Part shown: in pieces, positions 26,741 to 37,110 of the stretch
Layout of the letters: each line of letters begins with the position of its first letter
Numbering within the stretch: the first letter of the stretch is position 1
From: Parietichytrium sp. I65-24A
Taxonomy: Eukaryota > Sar > Bigyra > Thraustochytrida > Thraustochytriidae
Reading direction: 5' to 3'
Assembly: GCA_012862575.1 (NCBI GenBank)
Contig: BLSF01000008.1
Span: 719,871-783,870 of the forward strand
DNA: 64,000 nt
The notes under the pieces: generated by a model
Databases searched by the model: none
The model's input: only the letters and a program-made list of their open reading frames with translations
What the model was told of the DNA's origin: nothing
Made by a program: the position numbers and the translations under genes

Positions 26741-28117
26741 ATGGGTGAAGGACACCTCTTGCTGCTTTCGCTGACCAACGAACTTGCCCAGGGGAACGCA
26801 GAGACGCTGCTTCGCCTCGGGTACCCAGGGTCGCTCTTGAAAGCAAGATCAGCTACAATGTCCTCCAATGACGCAACCATATCGTGCGCCTCCTCGGTGG
26901 CCTCCAACTCCTCGGAAACCATGCAACAGTACAAGCAGCCTCGTCGCACCGAAAGCGCGGGCAGCGACGGAAGCGGCGCAGCTGCTCTTGGACAGAACAA
27001 AGGCCGCTTCTCCAAAAGTGAAAAGAAGATGCTCTTCGGGATCATCCGCGAGGACGCCGGCCTATTCCACGCCTTCTTACACCAGCGCAAAGAGCGGATG
27101 TACGGGACCAAGTCGTGGATGCACGAGATCTCGCAGCGCTACAACCAAAAGGCGAGTGACAAGCGCTCGTTGGAGGCAATCAGACATCATCTCATGTTCC
27201 GCAAGAGCTCAGGAAAGGGCGATCGCAACAACGAAAAGCTCCTCTTGGAGCACGCAAGGTCCTGCCAGCAAGGCGATACATGCACAAAGTGCTTGATTTT
27301 TCAGCGAGTATGCGTGCAGTCTGGCTACGCAAAATGCGGTTATGAGCTCTGCTCTGAGTGCGACAAGACGAGGCCACACGTTCGTTCAATGATTCAGGGT
27401 GGCCTTCCTAGCACCAGCAGCAGGACTCACTCCGAGCCTGCAATCTCCCCAGCCCCACATCATGGTCTGAGCCTAAAGACCCATGAGTCCTCCCACAGCG
27501 CGGATTTCTCAACCATTTCTCCATCAAACGCTTGGCTGTCAAGTACTGGATCTGCAGCCGCAGCTGCATCCCAGCAAATTGACATGGTCAAGCTTTTGCA
27601 GCTTTCCGCTCTTTTGCAGCACCAGGAGCTCCAATCCAAGCAGTCAAGGGAACTCAAGGAACAGCAGCTTCTTGCCGAGCTTGCAAAGTTGAACCCTGGT
27701 CTCGTGTCCTCGCTGCTCAACTCGAGCCCAGTGGCAGGACTGGCCAACGGGGGACGCCCACTGTCCGCACCAGCTCCATTGAACACTCGGGACCTTCTCT
27801 CGAAGCCACTCCTCTCTTTGCTGGCCCGCAACCAAACGACCGCTGCAACAGCGATTCCTCCGAGTCTAGATATGAACACTCTGAGTCTGCTAAGCAAGCT
27901 CCAAGGCCACTCTGGTATCGACACGCCAAAGTCCAACTCGTCGAGCATGCCCTCGTCGCCTACTATGCAGCTACAGCGCTTTGGCTCGGATCAGTCGTCC
28001 AGAAAGAGATCATCGGACTGGTCTTCGTTCGACTTCAATCTCGATCGTCCGATGCCAAAGAGATTCAACAGTGGTGGTCCAAATGGAGCCCCGGACTACA
28101 CCAACTTTCAACAGTAG
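26741..28117 (+). CDS. Putative transcription regulator with SANT-like and TAZ-like zinc-binding segments
   Basis: The frame opens at a GTG; the first ATG is at 26741 (458 residues), and a second at 26858 starts the Ser-rich part and may be the real one. Residues about 88-155 form a basic helical region with FSKSEKKMLFGIIRE and RSLEAIRHHLMFRKS, loosely like a Myb/SANT or homeodomain-like fold. Residues about 171-215 have His-x3-Cys-x5-Cys-x2-Cys (HARSCQQGDTCTKC) and more Cys pairs (CGYELCSEC). That spacing matches the TAZ zinc fingers of CBP/p300-type coactivators. The rest is Ser/Gln/Leu-rich low complexity, typical of activation regions, with a basic RKRSS segment near the end. Nuclear function is an inference. 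Without a search I cannot exclude a different zinc fold. Confidence 0.72.
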   Translation: MGEGHLLLLSLTNELAQGNAETLLRLGYPGSLLKARSATMSSNDATISCASSVASNSSETMQQYKQPRRTESAGSDGSGAAALGQNKGRFSKSEKKMLFGIIREDAGLFHAFLHQRKERMYGTKSWMHEISQRYNQKASDKRSLEAIRHHLMFRKSSGKGDRNNEKLLLEHARSCQQGDTCTKCLIFQRVCVQSGYAKCGYELCSECDKTRPHVRSMIQGGLPSTSSRTHSEPAISPAPHHGLSLKTHESSHSADFSTISPSNAWLSSTGSAAAAASQQIDMVKLLQLSALLQHQELQSKQSRELKEQQLLAELAKLNPGLVSSLLNSSPVAGLANGGRPLSAPAPLNTRDLLSKPLLSLLARNQTTAATAIPPSLDMNTLSLLSKLQGHSGIDTPKSNSSSMPSSPTMQLQRFGSDQSSRKRSSDWSSFDFNLDRPMPKRFNSGGPNGAPDYTNFQQ

Positions 28118-28845
28118 ATGAAAGCGGCTTGCCATTCACCCACCTCCGCGGCGGTTCATGAGCGCATGAGTAAATCCCCGCGTGCCTGTGCCTGTACCTG
28201 CTCTAGTCTTATCCTGCGCTGTGTTGTTTCCTGTGTCTACTTGTTGACTCGGAAGGGCTACGAAGCTCTGCAAAAGTTGGTGTGTTTGAGTTGAACGAAG
28301 GAAAAACACTCTTGCTCTGCGAGTCTCTCCCCCTCCGATGTCTCCTGAAAAGCGGTGCATTCGGCTCACAATGTGTCTTCTTGTGTTAATGTGACCGAAT
28401 TTGAATCACCACCACCACCCTACCCTCTGTACCTACCAACCTACATGCTGTCCTCTCGGTTTGTTAAATCAAACGTATGTGTTTCCACTTTCTATTCACA
28501 CCTTCTGGTCCCCGCAACATTTGTTTCGCGGATAGAGCCTCTCTTTCCTTCGCCGTTTTCGCTCCAACACGCCAAATGAGGCACTCTCGCGTTGTTTCCC
28601 TCCACACTCGCTTCATTAAATATAATTTTAGACAGGAGCTCTGGAAGATACTTTCACGCTTGCGGACTCAATCAGTCAGAACCTCATAAAGGCATGTTCG
28701 CCTTGGGCTTCGAAGATGTTGAGTAAAGAGAAGAGAACAGTGTCGTCTTTGCGGTTACAGTGCGCAAAGCAGAAAAAAGAAACAAAAAAGTGTTTATGAT
28801 TACAAAAGCCGGCCCTTTACACATTGCGTGACAATCTAATCATAC
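28118..28845. other. Convergent 3' spacer
   Basis: Lies between the zinc-finger gene (+) and the coiled-coil gene (-). It contains short CACCAC/CTACC runs near 28408-28445. No gene is seen. Confidence 0.5.
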
Positions 28846-29622
28846 TCAAGTGAAGAGATCGTCGTGCTCCAGGATCTCCCTCAGCCGCTCTTCCATCTTT
28901 TTGTCCAGAGAAGATCGGATAGTAGCGTACTCTTGTTCGAGCCGAGGCGAAATTAGCCTTGCAAGCACAAGGGCATCAATAGACGTTTGCTGCATGCCAA
29001 TCAGGTTCTCAATGTCTTGATATTTTCCAGTGAGCTCTCGGCTGATTCGAGCCGTGATACGCTCTTCAGCTTTGCGAGGATTTTCGAGCGCCGCGCTCTC
29101 GTTACGCTTTTGGAGCTGGTCTTTCAGCTCCTTGTCGCGCCGCTTCTCTCTGAGAACTTTCAGTTTCCTCTCCAATACCCTGCGTTGCGAAGCCTCTCGC
29201 GCTTTCAGTATCTGACTTGCTGACTTGGCTTTTGAGCTTTCAGGGGTCATAAAGTTTTCCTCGGATGCCATGGCTTCCGCAATAAGTTCATCACTGGGAA
29301 TTGACAATCGCGAACCTTGCTGCTTCGTACTCCGCATCAAGTCCTGCCTGTCAAGTTGTGATTCATCAAGGCGTGTCGCAACGGAGTCAAACCGTGCTGT
29401 TCTCCTTTTACCGGGTTGCCGCGATTTGGCGCCATCAGCCCCGCCGCCTCCGTTCATGCTCCACGGGCGCCGCGGCGCAAGTGCTCTCTTGGCTGAGACG
29501 ATGCCAAGGTGCTCTATCCACTTGCCGTCTGGCCCAGTGCCATTCTTGAAAAGCTCGGCAGCAGGATTTATCTGATTCCTGCGCTTTGCCACGACATTTT
29601 GCCTCGGCGACGACCCTCGCAT
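28846..29622 (-). CDS. Uncharacterised basic coiled-coil protein
   Basis: 258 residues from the first ATG (29622); the frame is closed by a TGA a little upstream. The N-terminal third is basic and Gly/Arg-rich. Residues 133-200 are strongly charged helix (ASQILKAREASQRRVLERK, then repeated K/E/L patterns), a likely coiled coil. A second helical region at 205-258 contains YQDIENLIGMQQTSIDALVL and an acidic end (EHDDLFT). No catalytic motif or family is recognised. Reasonable possibilities include a cytoskeletal, ciliary or RNA-associated protein; the sequence does not decide between them. Confidence 0.65.
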   Translation of the reverse strand: MRGSSPRQNVVAKRRNQINPAAELFKNGTGPDGKWIEHLGIVSAKRALAPRRPWSMNGGGGADGAKSRQPGKRRTARFDSVATRLDESQLDRQDLMRSTKQQGSRLSIPSDELIAEAMASEENFMTPESSKAKSASQILKAREASQRRVLERKLKVLREKRRDKELKDQLQKRNESAALENPRKAEERITARISRELTGKYQDIENLIGMQQTSIDALVLARLISPRLEQEYATIRSSLDKKMEERLREILEHDDLFT

Positions 29623-30583
29623 TCGAGTGGTGATGAGGCGAACACGCAAGCGCCAGCAGCACTCGAGGTGGGGCAGATACGTTCAACTTTCTCCAAAAGC
29701 CAACGCAGTTGCCACTTCGATGTGCTGCTGATGAGCAAAGCCGTCCCGCATTTGCACTTTGCGCATTGCAGTACATCGTTCAGCTTTCCACAGTCAAAGC
29801 TTGTCTCCCTACGATTACATCTAGCCCCTTACTGATCGACGAGTTTTCCCCCGGCGCAAGTGATGGCAACGCCAACGAAAGCATGCACCTGAAGTCTCTC
29901 CTCAGTTCATTCCAGCGCGGAGCTTGCGACTCGGATAGCACGCACTATGATTGCATGTATGCTGCCGTGGAGTGGTTTCGAAGGGCTTTTCCCACTAGAT
30001 ACTTTTCCAACTCACGGAGCATTCCTGCACTTCTAAAAGTCCTAGTGTTCTGGCTGCTTTCTGCTTCCTTTGATGCTCTCAAGCTTGGTCTGCCTGCTTC
30101 TCCTGACAAATTTGTGTAGAGTTCAATCAACCGAATGCTTTGTCGGACTAGCAGATCTCGCCATCGCACAGTTGAAGCTCGCTTTTCATGCCGACGCAAT
30201 GAGGATGAGCAACTCCCGGAAGCGTGAATGCTAAGTCATGAATTGGGTTTGGAAGGGAACACACTCGCCAGCCCCTTGTTTCTGACCTTGACGGATGTAT
30301 TCATTCACTCTGAACAGATATTTGACTCAAATCTGATGGTGAATTCGACTCGTTCAAAGTTCATCAAGTTCAACTTCAACTTCAAGTTTTGAGTCGGAGA
30401 AACGGATCTCTGACTCTCACCAGCCAAACTTCGTAGCGCAAAGTGCTAATTATAGGAATCTTCTAAATCCTTCCATAAGTTAGGGTGATGGGGAGCAGTT
30501 CGTTGTACGTGTACACTTGAAGGATAGTAGTAATACTAGCTAATTCGATGAGGGGTAGGATCCTCAAAATTAGAATAGGATTA
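29623..30583. other. Spacer between coiled-coil gene and Ku80
   Basis: A plus-strand frame at 29709-30119 and a minus frame at 29945-30199 overlap each other and show no domain features, so neither is called. Short AGTTCAACTTC-type units occur at 30358-30390. Confidence 0.4.
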
Positions 30584-32946
30584 CTAGTCCAACTCATCAA
30601 AGTCTTCCTCGTTTTCCATGATCATTGTGACGACCTGTTCTACTTTTGGAGCGGCAGGGGCGGCATCGGCCCGCAGGAACTTGGCGGATTCCTCAGGAGT
30701 TACGTCGGAAGATATGCATTCTTCGCTTGTGATGAGACTGATTCCGGCAGAAACTGCGAGATTCCAAAATTCTTTCACAGCGTTCGACTTCAGATTGCGA
30801 ATGTAGACATTGAACGGTTCGTCAGTGGAGTGCTTAATGGAACCATTGCGCAAGGCGCGCAGACAGGTGAGCGCCTTCTCGCACAACGCGTCATTTGTGG
30901 TCTCGGGGTCGATGAGAAGGTCGATCTGCTTGCACATTCCTTTAAAGGCCTCCTCGGACATGTCCTTATCTGTGCGTGCATTCATGGCTTCATAGTCTTT
31001 CACAGGATCCACGGAACCAACCGCGTCAACCAAGCGATTTGAGCCGAACCAAGAGGATGCAGTGGAGTCAGCGGAAGGCCCGGCTTCTTCTTTAGCAATC
31101 TTTCCGTCTCCATCTGAGACGCCGATCAGGCCAAGGGTTCGCGGCTTTTTGTTGTCTTCCTCCTTCACATCGGCCATCTCCTCATCGTCATCCTTGCCCC
31201 ACATATTGTCGCGCAGCTTGCGCTTCCCTTTCTGAGCCTCCACTTTCTTGAGCGGGAAGAGCGCTTTCACCCTCTCCGCGTACCGCTTGGTTCTCTCCAG
31301 GACCGCCGGATCGGGCTTGTATAATTTCTCTAGATCTTTTGAATCCTTCGGGGGGAGACAGCTGGGGTCTTTCATGCGCGCTTCAAGGAGCTGGTAGACT
31401 CTCTCCAAAACTGGGTTTAGGGTTTTCTCCGGGACGAACTGCTCTTCCCCCGTGCTCTTCACAGCCACGCCTTCCACTTTGACTTGATTTGGTCCGCCAA
31501 TATACATCGAATTGACGTAGTCCCGCATCGCGTCCAGCTGCTCCACTCCAGGCTGAAATTTCTGCTCGACAATGGAGTCAAACTCGAAGGACCGCAAGTC
31601 TTGCTCAAACGGAAGCGTGCGAGAGAAGAGGCACTCAATTTTGTCATCCTCGGTAACGTACGGTATAAGTGCGAGGATCTTTACCTTGCCGTTTTCGCGC
31701 ATAATAATGCGGCAGATAGCAGCTTTCTTGGTATCTATCAGAGCCCTAATGAAGGCCGATAGACCCAGGCGAGACTGCGCGAGGTCAGGGTTTGCTTCGA
31801 ATACGTACGTTTTCTCCATATTGTAGAAGGGTGGCACATGGTCCTGGGGAGCAAACCCAATGACCTCAAGTTTGCGAGAGCCTGTATCATAAGTTCGAAG
31901 AAAGTCGTCTGCTTGATTGAATGGAATTGTCTGCCTTCCAAAGCGAAACCCTTGGACAATCGAGTCCTTTTGCACCTCTTCGTCAGCGTTGTCGGGCTGA
32001 GAGTAGAATCTCGTCATGCTGACTTTGCCAACATCCATCGAAAAGCGACCCTCTGGATCTTGCTCGAGGGCGACTTTGGACGCTTTGGAGAGAGAAGGCA
32101 ACGCCTCCACCATTGTTTTCGGGAACGCCTGCACATAAAACTGCAGGTCATCAGAGATCTTCAAGGTGCCCTTGTACTGTGCGGTCTGCCGGGGCTCCTT
32201 GACGTGAGCAGCCATTAGTTCTTGTGCCATTTTTGCGTCCGAAAGCACTCTTACGTTTCTCTTCGCAAGCTTATCAGCAGCGTCGTAAAACGCTTGGGAT
32301 TTTTCGCTTGCCCCTTTTTCCGTTTCCACCAGAACCACATCGTATGTAAACGTTGCATTCAGGTCACCGACTTTTGCAGCCGACACGAGAGCCTTAGCAT
32401 CCACCCCTTGTCCGTTAGTAATCAGAATTATGCGCTTTTGATACTTTTTTGTGCCCACGTATTTGTGAATGCTCTCCTCCACCGACAAGAGCCCTGCCAT
32501 CATATCCGCATTCATCTCCGAGCTGGGGCAAGTCAGCACCTTCGCCTCTTCGAGACACATGAACGCCTCTCTCTCACAGACGGAAAGTGCCCGCACCATG
32601 ACATTCCCTTCCGAATCCGCGTCCTCCACATCGCCCGCACCGACTGCCATGATTTCCACCACGTCACGTTTCGCTTTCTTCCTAAACTACAAGCGCAAGC
32701 GCAGCGCCAACAACACCCACATCAGCATCAAACGATCCACCCCAACGACAATACGACAATACGACAATAAGACCAACAACAGCCAACTACCTGCTGCATA
32801 CCGCCAGCACTGTTCCCACTCACCATGTTGTGCATTACCATGGCCGCTATCTCGCGGGCTCTATCCAGGCACGAGCCTCCGCTCTCCGACGGCACCGCCA
32901 TCTCCGCGCACACATCCAGCACTACCCCGTACGCCAGCTGCGCCAT
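30584..32946 (-). CDS. XRCC5: Ku80 DNA end-binding subunit (two exons)
   Basis: Ku80 pairs with Ku70 to ring broken DNA ends in non-homologous end joining. Exon 1 is 32946-32824 (41 codons, MAQLAYGVVLDVCAE to MVMHNM). A 137-base intron (GTGAGT ... TTGTAG) follows, and exon 2 is 32686-30584, joining in phase 0 to read NMFRKKAKRDVVEIMAVG. The join restores the start of the vWA domain; without exon 1 the frame has only a GTG start. The total is 741 residues, near the human 732. Features in order: vWA (1-210), Ku core with IIQGFRFG-type segment VQGFRFGRQTIPF, YVFEANPDLAQSRLGLSAFI and KVKILALIPYV, the helical C-terminal arm, the Ku_PK_bind domain (about 590-710), and an acidic tail EEDFDELD corresponding to the DNA-PKcs-contact tail of vertebrate Ku80. 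The protein is nuclear. Confidence 0.95.
32687..32823 (-). other. Ku80 intron
   Basis: GTGAGT donor directly after codon 41 and TTGTAG acceptor, phase 0. The intron contains in-frame stops on the coding strand, so it must be removed to produce Ku80. Confidence 0.9.
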
Positions 32947-32949
32947 CTT

Positions 32950-32961
32950 CTCCCGTCTCTC

Positions 32962-32997
<36 letters not shown>

Positions 32998-33000
32998 GTT
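32950..33000 (+). repeat. CTCTCA hexamer repeat next to Ku80 start
   Basis: About seven CTCTCA/CTCTCG units end within a few bases of the Ku80 ATG on the opposite strand, so they lie in the Ku80 5' leader or core promoter. Confidence 0.8.
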
Positions 33001-33012
33001 GCTGGATTTAGC

Positions 33013-33039
33013 TGCCCACTGTGCCCACTGTGCCCACCG
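33013..33039 (+). repeat. GCCCACTGT 9-mer tandem repeat upstream of Ku80
   Basis: Three GCCCACTGT-type units 67-93 bases upstream of the Ku80 ATG, close in sequence to the array before the deaminase fusion at 13524-13552 but inverted relative to its gene. Confidence 0.75.
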
Positions 33040-33856
33040 CCTTTCTTTTCTCGCCGCAGACGACACCAACGTGGCCGCCCTTATCGCCAACTACACACTT
33101 TGATGACGTAAGCTGGATGGCCTCCTCCGCGCTCCTCTCGCACACAACTGTCTTCTGTCTTCTGTCTCGTGTGTCTTCTGCGCTCACTGAGACAACTGAG
33201 ACAACTGAGACTCTGAGATCTCTGAGACGCTGGGTTGCCCGCCGGTGCTTCAAGATATATCACACCATACTGTGTCTGTCTACACCGCACCTCGGCTACG
33301 GTTTGCGATAGACAGCGGTTACTGGTTCTTGGGAAGAACCTGAAAAGAGTCAGCACTGGGTTCCCGGGGTGTGTGTGTCACGGTTTACGTTAGTGCGAGT
33401 TATAGTACCAGTGGACGACTTTTGCGCGTGGTCGGGTGCGGAACTCCAATTGTTTTCCCCGGGTCTGGTACGATGAGCCGCCATGCCGCCTTCTCCCAAA
33501 TGACGCCACTCTCACTGCATCATGTCTCACATGACGTCATGCAGGACGGTGCACTCCTACCGCGACCCGTAATAGCCGGTAACGATAAGTGTAGCTGTAG
33601 TTGGGACAGAGAGAACAGTGAGATCATGATGATTCATGATGTGAAGTTAGAGCAGATTCTAACAATAGATTTGTGGACTTTGTCAATTTGTGAGTTATGT
33701 TTGCGAGGCATAGGAAGACCAAGATGGAGAAGGACAAAGAGCTTGCGTGCCATATCGTTTTGAGAATCACAAAAAAGGTACAGGTCCTCGGCGTCGCTTG
33801 GGTGTGAGCAGTGTGAGCGCAGGTGAGGCGGGAGAAAGCATAAAGGGGAGAGGATT

Positions 33857-35311
33857 ATGGCGTCCGCGCAGGTTGCGCAGAGTGCCAGCGACACTGAGGA
33901 GTCGTTGGCGCAGGAGCGAGAGCTGCGCGCTGCAGAGAAAGACCAGCCCACAGGAACTGTGTTGACCACCATCTTTGGGCTGAGCAATAATATCGTGGGA
34001 GCGGGGATCCTGGCTCTGCCATGGTGTTTTAAAGAAGCGAGCATCGTGGAGGGCGCGGGGTTGATGATTCTGGTTGGAACTCTAAGCTGCATGTCCATGA
34101 TACTGGTTGCGATTTGCTGCGAACTAACTCAGACGTTCTCGTTTAGAGAGATGGGCGAGAAGACCTTAGGCCTCCCTTTCGGATTGACTCTGCAGTTTAT
34201 CATGTTCGTGTATACCTACTTTAGCTGCGTAAGCTTTATGATTCTCGCAGGAGACTTTTGCAGCGGACCGCATGGAATCCCGCGTGACCTCTGTGGCGAA
34301 GATTGTCACAATGGCTTTGTAAAGCTCTTCGACAGCAGGTTCGTCTCAGTGCTGCTCATCACCGTTTGCATCCTTGCACCGCTGAGCAGCTTGCGCGACC
34401 TCACCGCGCTGAGATTCACGAGCTTGCTGTCCATTTTTGGCATGTTTTATTTGTTGGGCCTCCTGATCCAGCAGTACCTTACAGCTGACAACTTGCCAAG
34501 CTCTGAAGAGATCCATATCATCGCTCCAAAGGTTGGCATTTTCTCGGCAGCTCCCATCGTCAATGTCGCCTTTATTGCCCACTACAATGTGCCAAGGTTT
34601 TACGAGGAGATGAAGGACAGGAGTATTGCAAAGTTTTCGAAAGCGGTTATTATCTCGCTCGTGATGTGCGGTGCAGTGTACATTCTCGTCGGTATCATCG
34701 GATACTTGCGCGTAGGTGAAAAAGTGAGCAGTGACATTCTTGAGTATCTCCAGCGGACTGAGAAGGGAGTCATTTTTGCTATCGGTCGAGCTGCAATGGC
34801 TTGTGTGGTGATCTTCACGTATCCACTTGCATTTAACTCGCTTCGTGCTTCGGCTATCGCGCTGCTAAAGCACTTCAAGCCAGACCTGGAGATCCTCTCG
34901 TCCACCTCTCGGTTCCTCGGCCTCACTGCTTTTCTCGTGCTTTTCACTTTCTGCCTTGGTGGCTCGATTTCCTCCATCGGAGTGGTTCTGGATTACAAAG
35001 GCGCCGTCTTGGGAGGCTGCATCGGGTTCGCCTTCCCTGCATGGATATTTCTTGCCCGCGTGAACCCCACTAAGGTGAAGCATTGCTGCTTCAAGCCCCT
35101 TGCGCTCAAATCTGTCTCGGACGATGAGGAAAGAGGGTCTGAACTGCATGCGCCACTCGTTTCTCAGGAGATCAGTGAAAGCGATGCCAAGCTCGCAAAG
35201 TCTTGGACGAGGACCGCTCTGATGTTTTTTGTCTGGGCACTCATTTCTGGCATCATGGGAGTCATCATCACTACAAAGAAGGTAATTGATGGAGAGTACG
35301 CTTCAAAATAA
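33857..35311 (+). CDS. SLC38-type amino-acid transporter (AAAP family)
   Basis: A secondary transporter that moves neutral amino acids with Na+ or H+ across the plasma or vacuolar/lysosomal membrane. 484 residues, typical of the family, with eleven hydrophobic spans. The first contains the family hallmark in the unwound helix, GLSNNIVGAGILALPWCF (about residues 41-58). Other family-like segments are NVAFIAHYNVPRFYEEM around 235-250 and the proline-containing span VVIFTYPLAFNSLR near 320-330. The N-terminal 30 residues and the loop around 410-445 are charged and cytosolic. The start is the first ATG after an in-frame purine-rich leader, and the gene is intronless. Substrate and membrane cannot be decided from the sequence. 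Confidence 0.93.
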   Translation: MASAQVAQSASDTEESLAQERELRAAEKDQPTGTVLTTIFGLSNNIVGAGILALPWCFKEASIVEGAGLMILVGTLSCMSMILVAICCELTQTFSFREMGEKTLGLPFGLTLQFIMFVYTYFSCVSFMILAGDFCSGPHGIPRDLCGEDCHNGFVKLFDSRFVSVLLITVCILAPLSSLRDLTALRFTSLLSIFGMFYLLGLLIQQYLTADNLPSSEEIHIIAPKVGIFSAAPIVNVAFIAHYNVPRFYEEMKDRSIAKFSKAVIISLVMCGAVYILVGIIGYLRVGEKVSSDILEYLQRTEKGVIFAIGRAAMACVVIFTYPLAFNSLRASAIALLKHFKPDLEILSSTSRFLGLTAFLVLFTFCLGGSISSIGVVLDYKGAVLGGCIGFAFPAWIFLARVNPTKVKHCCFKPLALKSVSDDEERGSELHAPLVSQEISESDAKLAKSWTRTALMFFVWALISGIMGVIITTKKVIDGEYASK

Positions 35312-35664
35312 GTAAATCTTCACAGCGCAACGATATTTTTAGTTCACTTTTGCACCTGCTCCACAGTTCTTCCAATGCTAATTGGGATTTTGCAAACCAG
35401 ACCGAGGCCAAGTCAGTCACTGGGAAATGTCGACTCCTCTGACCTGAACTATGCTGTTGGAAATTTTGGAATCGAATTCGATGAGATGCCGTTTCGGTAG
35501 CTTAAATAGTATGTTACGGGCGGTACGTTATCGGTATCTCAGCAGCGCCGAAGGAGGCACAACTTTGAGCGATCATTATGCGAGCATGCGCCTCTTCAGA
35601 GTTGGCCGCACTCAAGCGTGTCGCAGAACCATATCTTACAAGCATGGAGAGACTTTTGGCTTCT
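35312..35664. other. Convergent 3' spacer
   Basis: Lies between the transporter (+) and the small membrane protein (-). No gene or repeat is seen. Confidence 0.4.
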
Positions 35665-35949
35665 TCACCAAAAAATGCTCTTGTTGGTCTCTGGCTCTCC
35701 GCGCAAAAACTTGTGGAACGCACGAACCTCCTCCTCGTCGACCTGAAACTCGGGCAAGATCTCGAGGGGCTGCATTCCCATGAAATATCCAGTCACCAAC
35801 CCGCAAGACCCCAGCTTGACGCAGTAGCTTCCGACGTTCTTGACAATACCTTCTCGCGCCACACTTCTCGGCGGCGCAGCAATCCTCCCGATAGGCTGTT
35901 GGAATGCGGCCGTGTGGCTCATGGCCTTTTGAAGCACTGCGCGGCGCAT
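35665..35949 (-). CDS. Small single-span protein A, related to protein B at 39883-40182
   Basis: 94 residues. The N-terminus is Arg/Lys/Ala-rich without acidic residues until past residue 30, like a mitochondrial targeting region. One hydrophobic segment follows (about 38-58, VGSYCVKLGSCGLVTGYFMG). The C-terminal part reads PLEILPEFQVDEEEVRAF. The span and following 20 residues align with protein B: V-x6-G-x-x-TGY-x-x-G-x-x-PL-x-x-x-P-x-F-x-V-x5-VR. No family is recognised; a small subunit of an inner-mitochondrial-membrane complex would fit, but that is an inference. Confidence 0.65.
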   Translation of the reverse strand: MRRAVLQKAMSHTAAFQQPIGRIAAPPRSVAREGIVKNVGSYCVKLGSCGLVTGYFMGMQPLEILPEFQVDEEEVRAFHKFLRGEPETNKSIFW

Positions 35950-37110
35950 CTTGGGACTCTACCTGTGTTCGTTTTCGCTTGCTCCCCTCTCACGCTTTGC
36001 CTCGTCTTGCTGCGATCGGTGATTGCTATCGAAAGTTGAACTTCAACTTTCAGCTCTCAGCACCGGTCTGCAAAAAAACAAAGAGACCGCTAAGCTATCA
36101 TATGAATTTCGATAACTTGCCGGTAGCTCCTCAGACTTTCAAGTTTATACAACCTCTAAGCTCACTGGACGCAACATCTTGATCAGCACAGACGACTAAC
36201 TTATATCAGCAAAGTGCCAACAGCGGCTGCCTTTTGCACTCGTTCTACCACTCCACCTTCACCGCCTGTTCAGAATGCTTTGCTGCTATTCTAATTCTCC
36301 AAATAAATCTATAAGAAAGAAGGGAGCAAGCCCGGGCCAAGACGTGGTCTTGCCGACCGGAAGCGTATCCAACTCTTTTTTTTTTAGAGGGAGAAATAAA
36401 AGGCAATAGAAGAAAACCATGATGAACTGGTCAAACTTGTCAAACGACTCGTTTTACTATGCGTGTCCCTTCGCGCACCATCTCGCTCGCCTATGATGCC
36501 TTACGGCACCCAAGCGAAAGGGCTACAAGGATCTCTATCGGAATGCTAGTACTTGAAGAAGCCAATTCGTTGCACAAGATCGCTCCATCTCCATCGTCCC
36601 GGAAATTTACTCACCCGCTTGATTTCGGGGGCCACCCCTTACGTGTGTGATGGCATTCGTAAGTAGGGTCCTGGCCCATGCCCCCCCGGGGTTCGCAAAG
36701 TGGATCTGTCTATGTAGACCATAATGCATTCTTACCGTCCGCTCGACAAGTGCCCTGGATACCAGTTATCTATTCAAAGCCCTAATTATTGTCCTCAATC
36801 CTACTATCCCTATTACGTCTTTATGAATAACATTAAGCACTCCTATGGGTGGTACGATCGAATAATGCCAAGTATGAGGCTGACGTATGATGACATCACT
36901 GTGATGACATCATCATCATCATCATCATCAGAAAGTGCAACACGAATCACACGAATAGTCATTTTTGTCCACTGTCACTTCTTTTTCCTTTTTCCTTTTT
37001 CCTAACGCCAAGAAAATCTTCTTGACAGTGAGTAAAATGTTCGTTTTAAAGACGGACAACTTGAAAAGCGGGAAAGAGCGAGGAAAGAAATGAAAGTAGT
37101 GCGGAGGCGT
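35950..37110. other. Spacer upstream of small protein A
   Basis: It contains a T10 run near 36377, a CAT trinucleotide array at 36908-36930 and CCTTTTTC units at 36983-37003. No coding region is supported. Confidence 0.45.

Larger units (their letters stand above)
32947..33856. other. Divergent spacer between Ku80 and amino-acid transporter
   Basis: Shared upstream region of two divergent genes. Besides the arrays above it has TGAGACAAC 9-mers at 33187-33215. No coding sequence is supported. Confidence 0.5.

Noticed and set aside
25273-26846. Several 170-210 residue minus frames
   Set aside because: Their length comes from GA/CT, TTTC and GTGAAT arrays; products are Ser/Leu/Arg or Lys/Glu runs.
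29709-30119. 136-residue plus frame between the coiled-coil gene and Ku80
   Set aside because: No recognisable domain and it overlaps a minus frame of similar quality; I could not support either.
32728-33090. 120-residue frame read as a separate gene upstream of Ku80
   Set aside because: Only its inner part from the ATG at 32946 is real: it is Ku80 exon 1. The Ser-Glu run before it is the CTCTCA array and the rest is intron.
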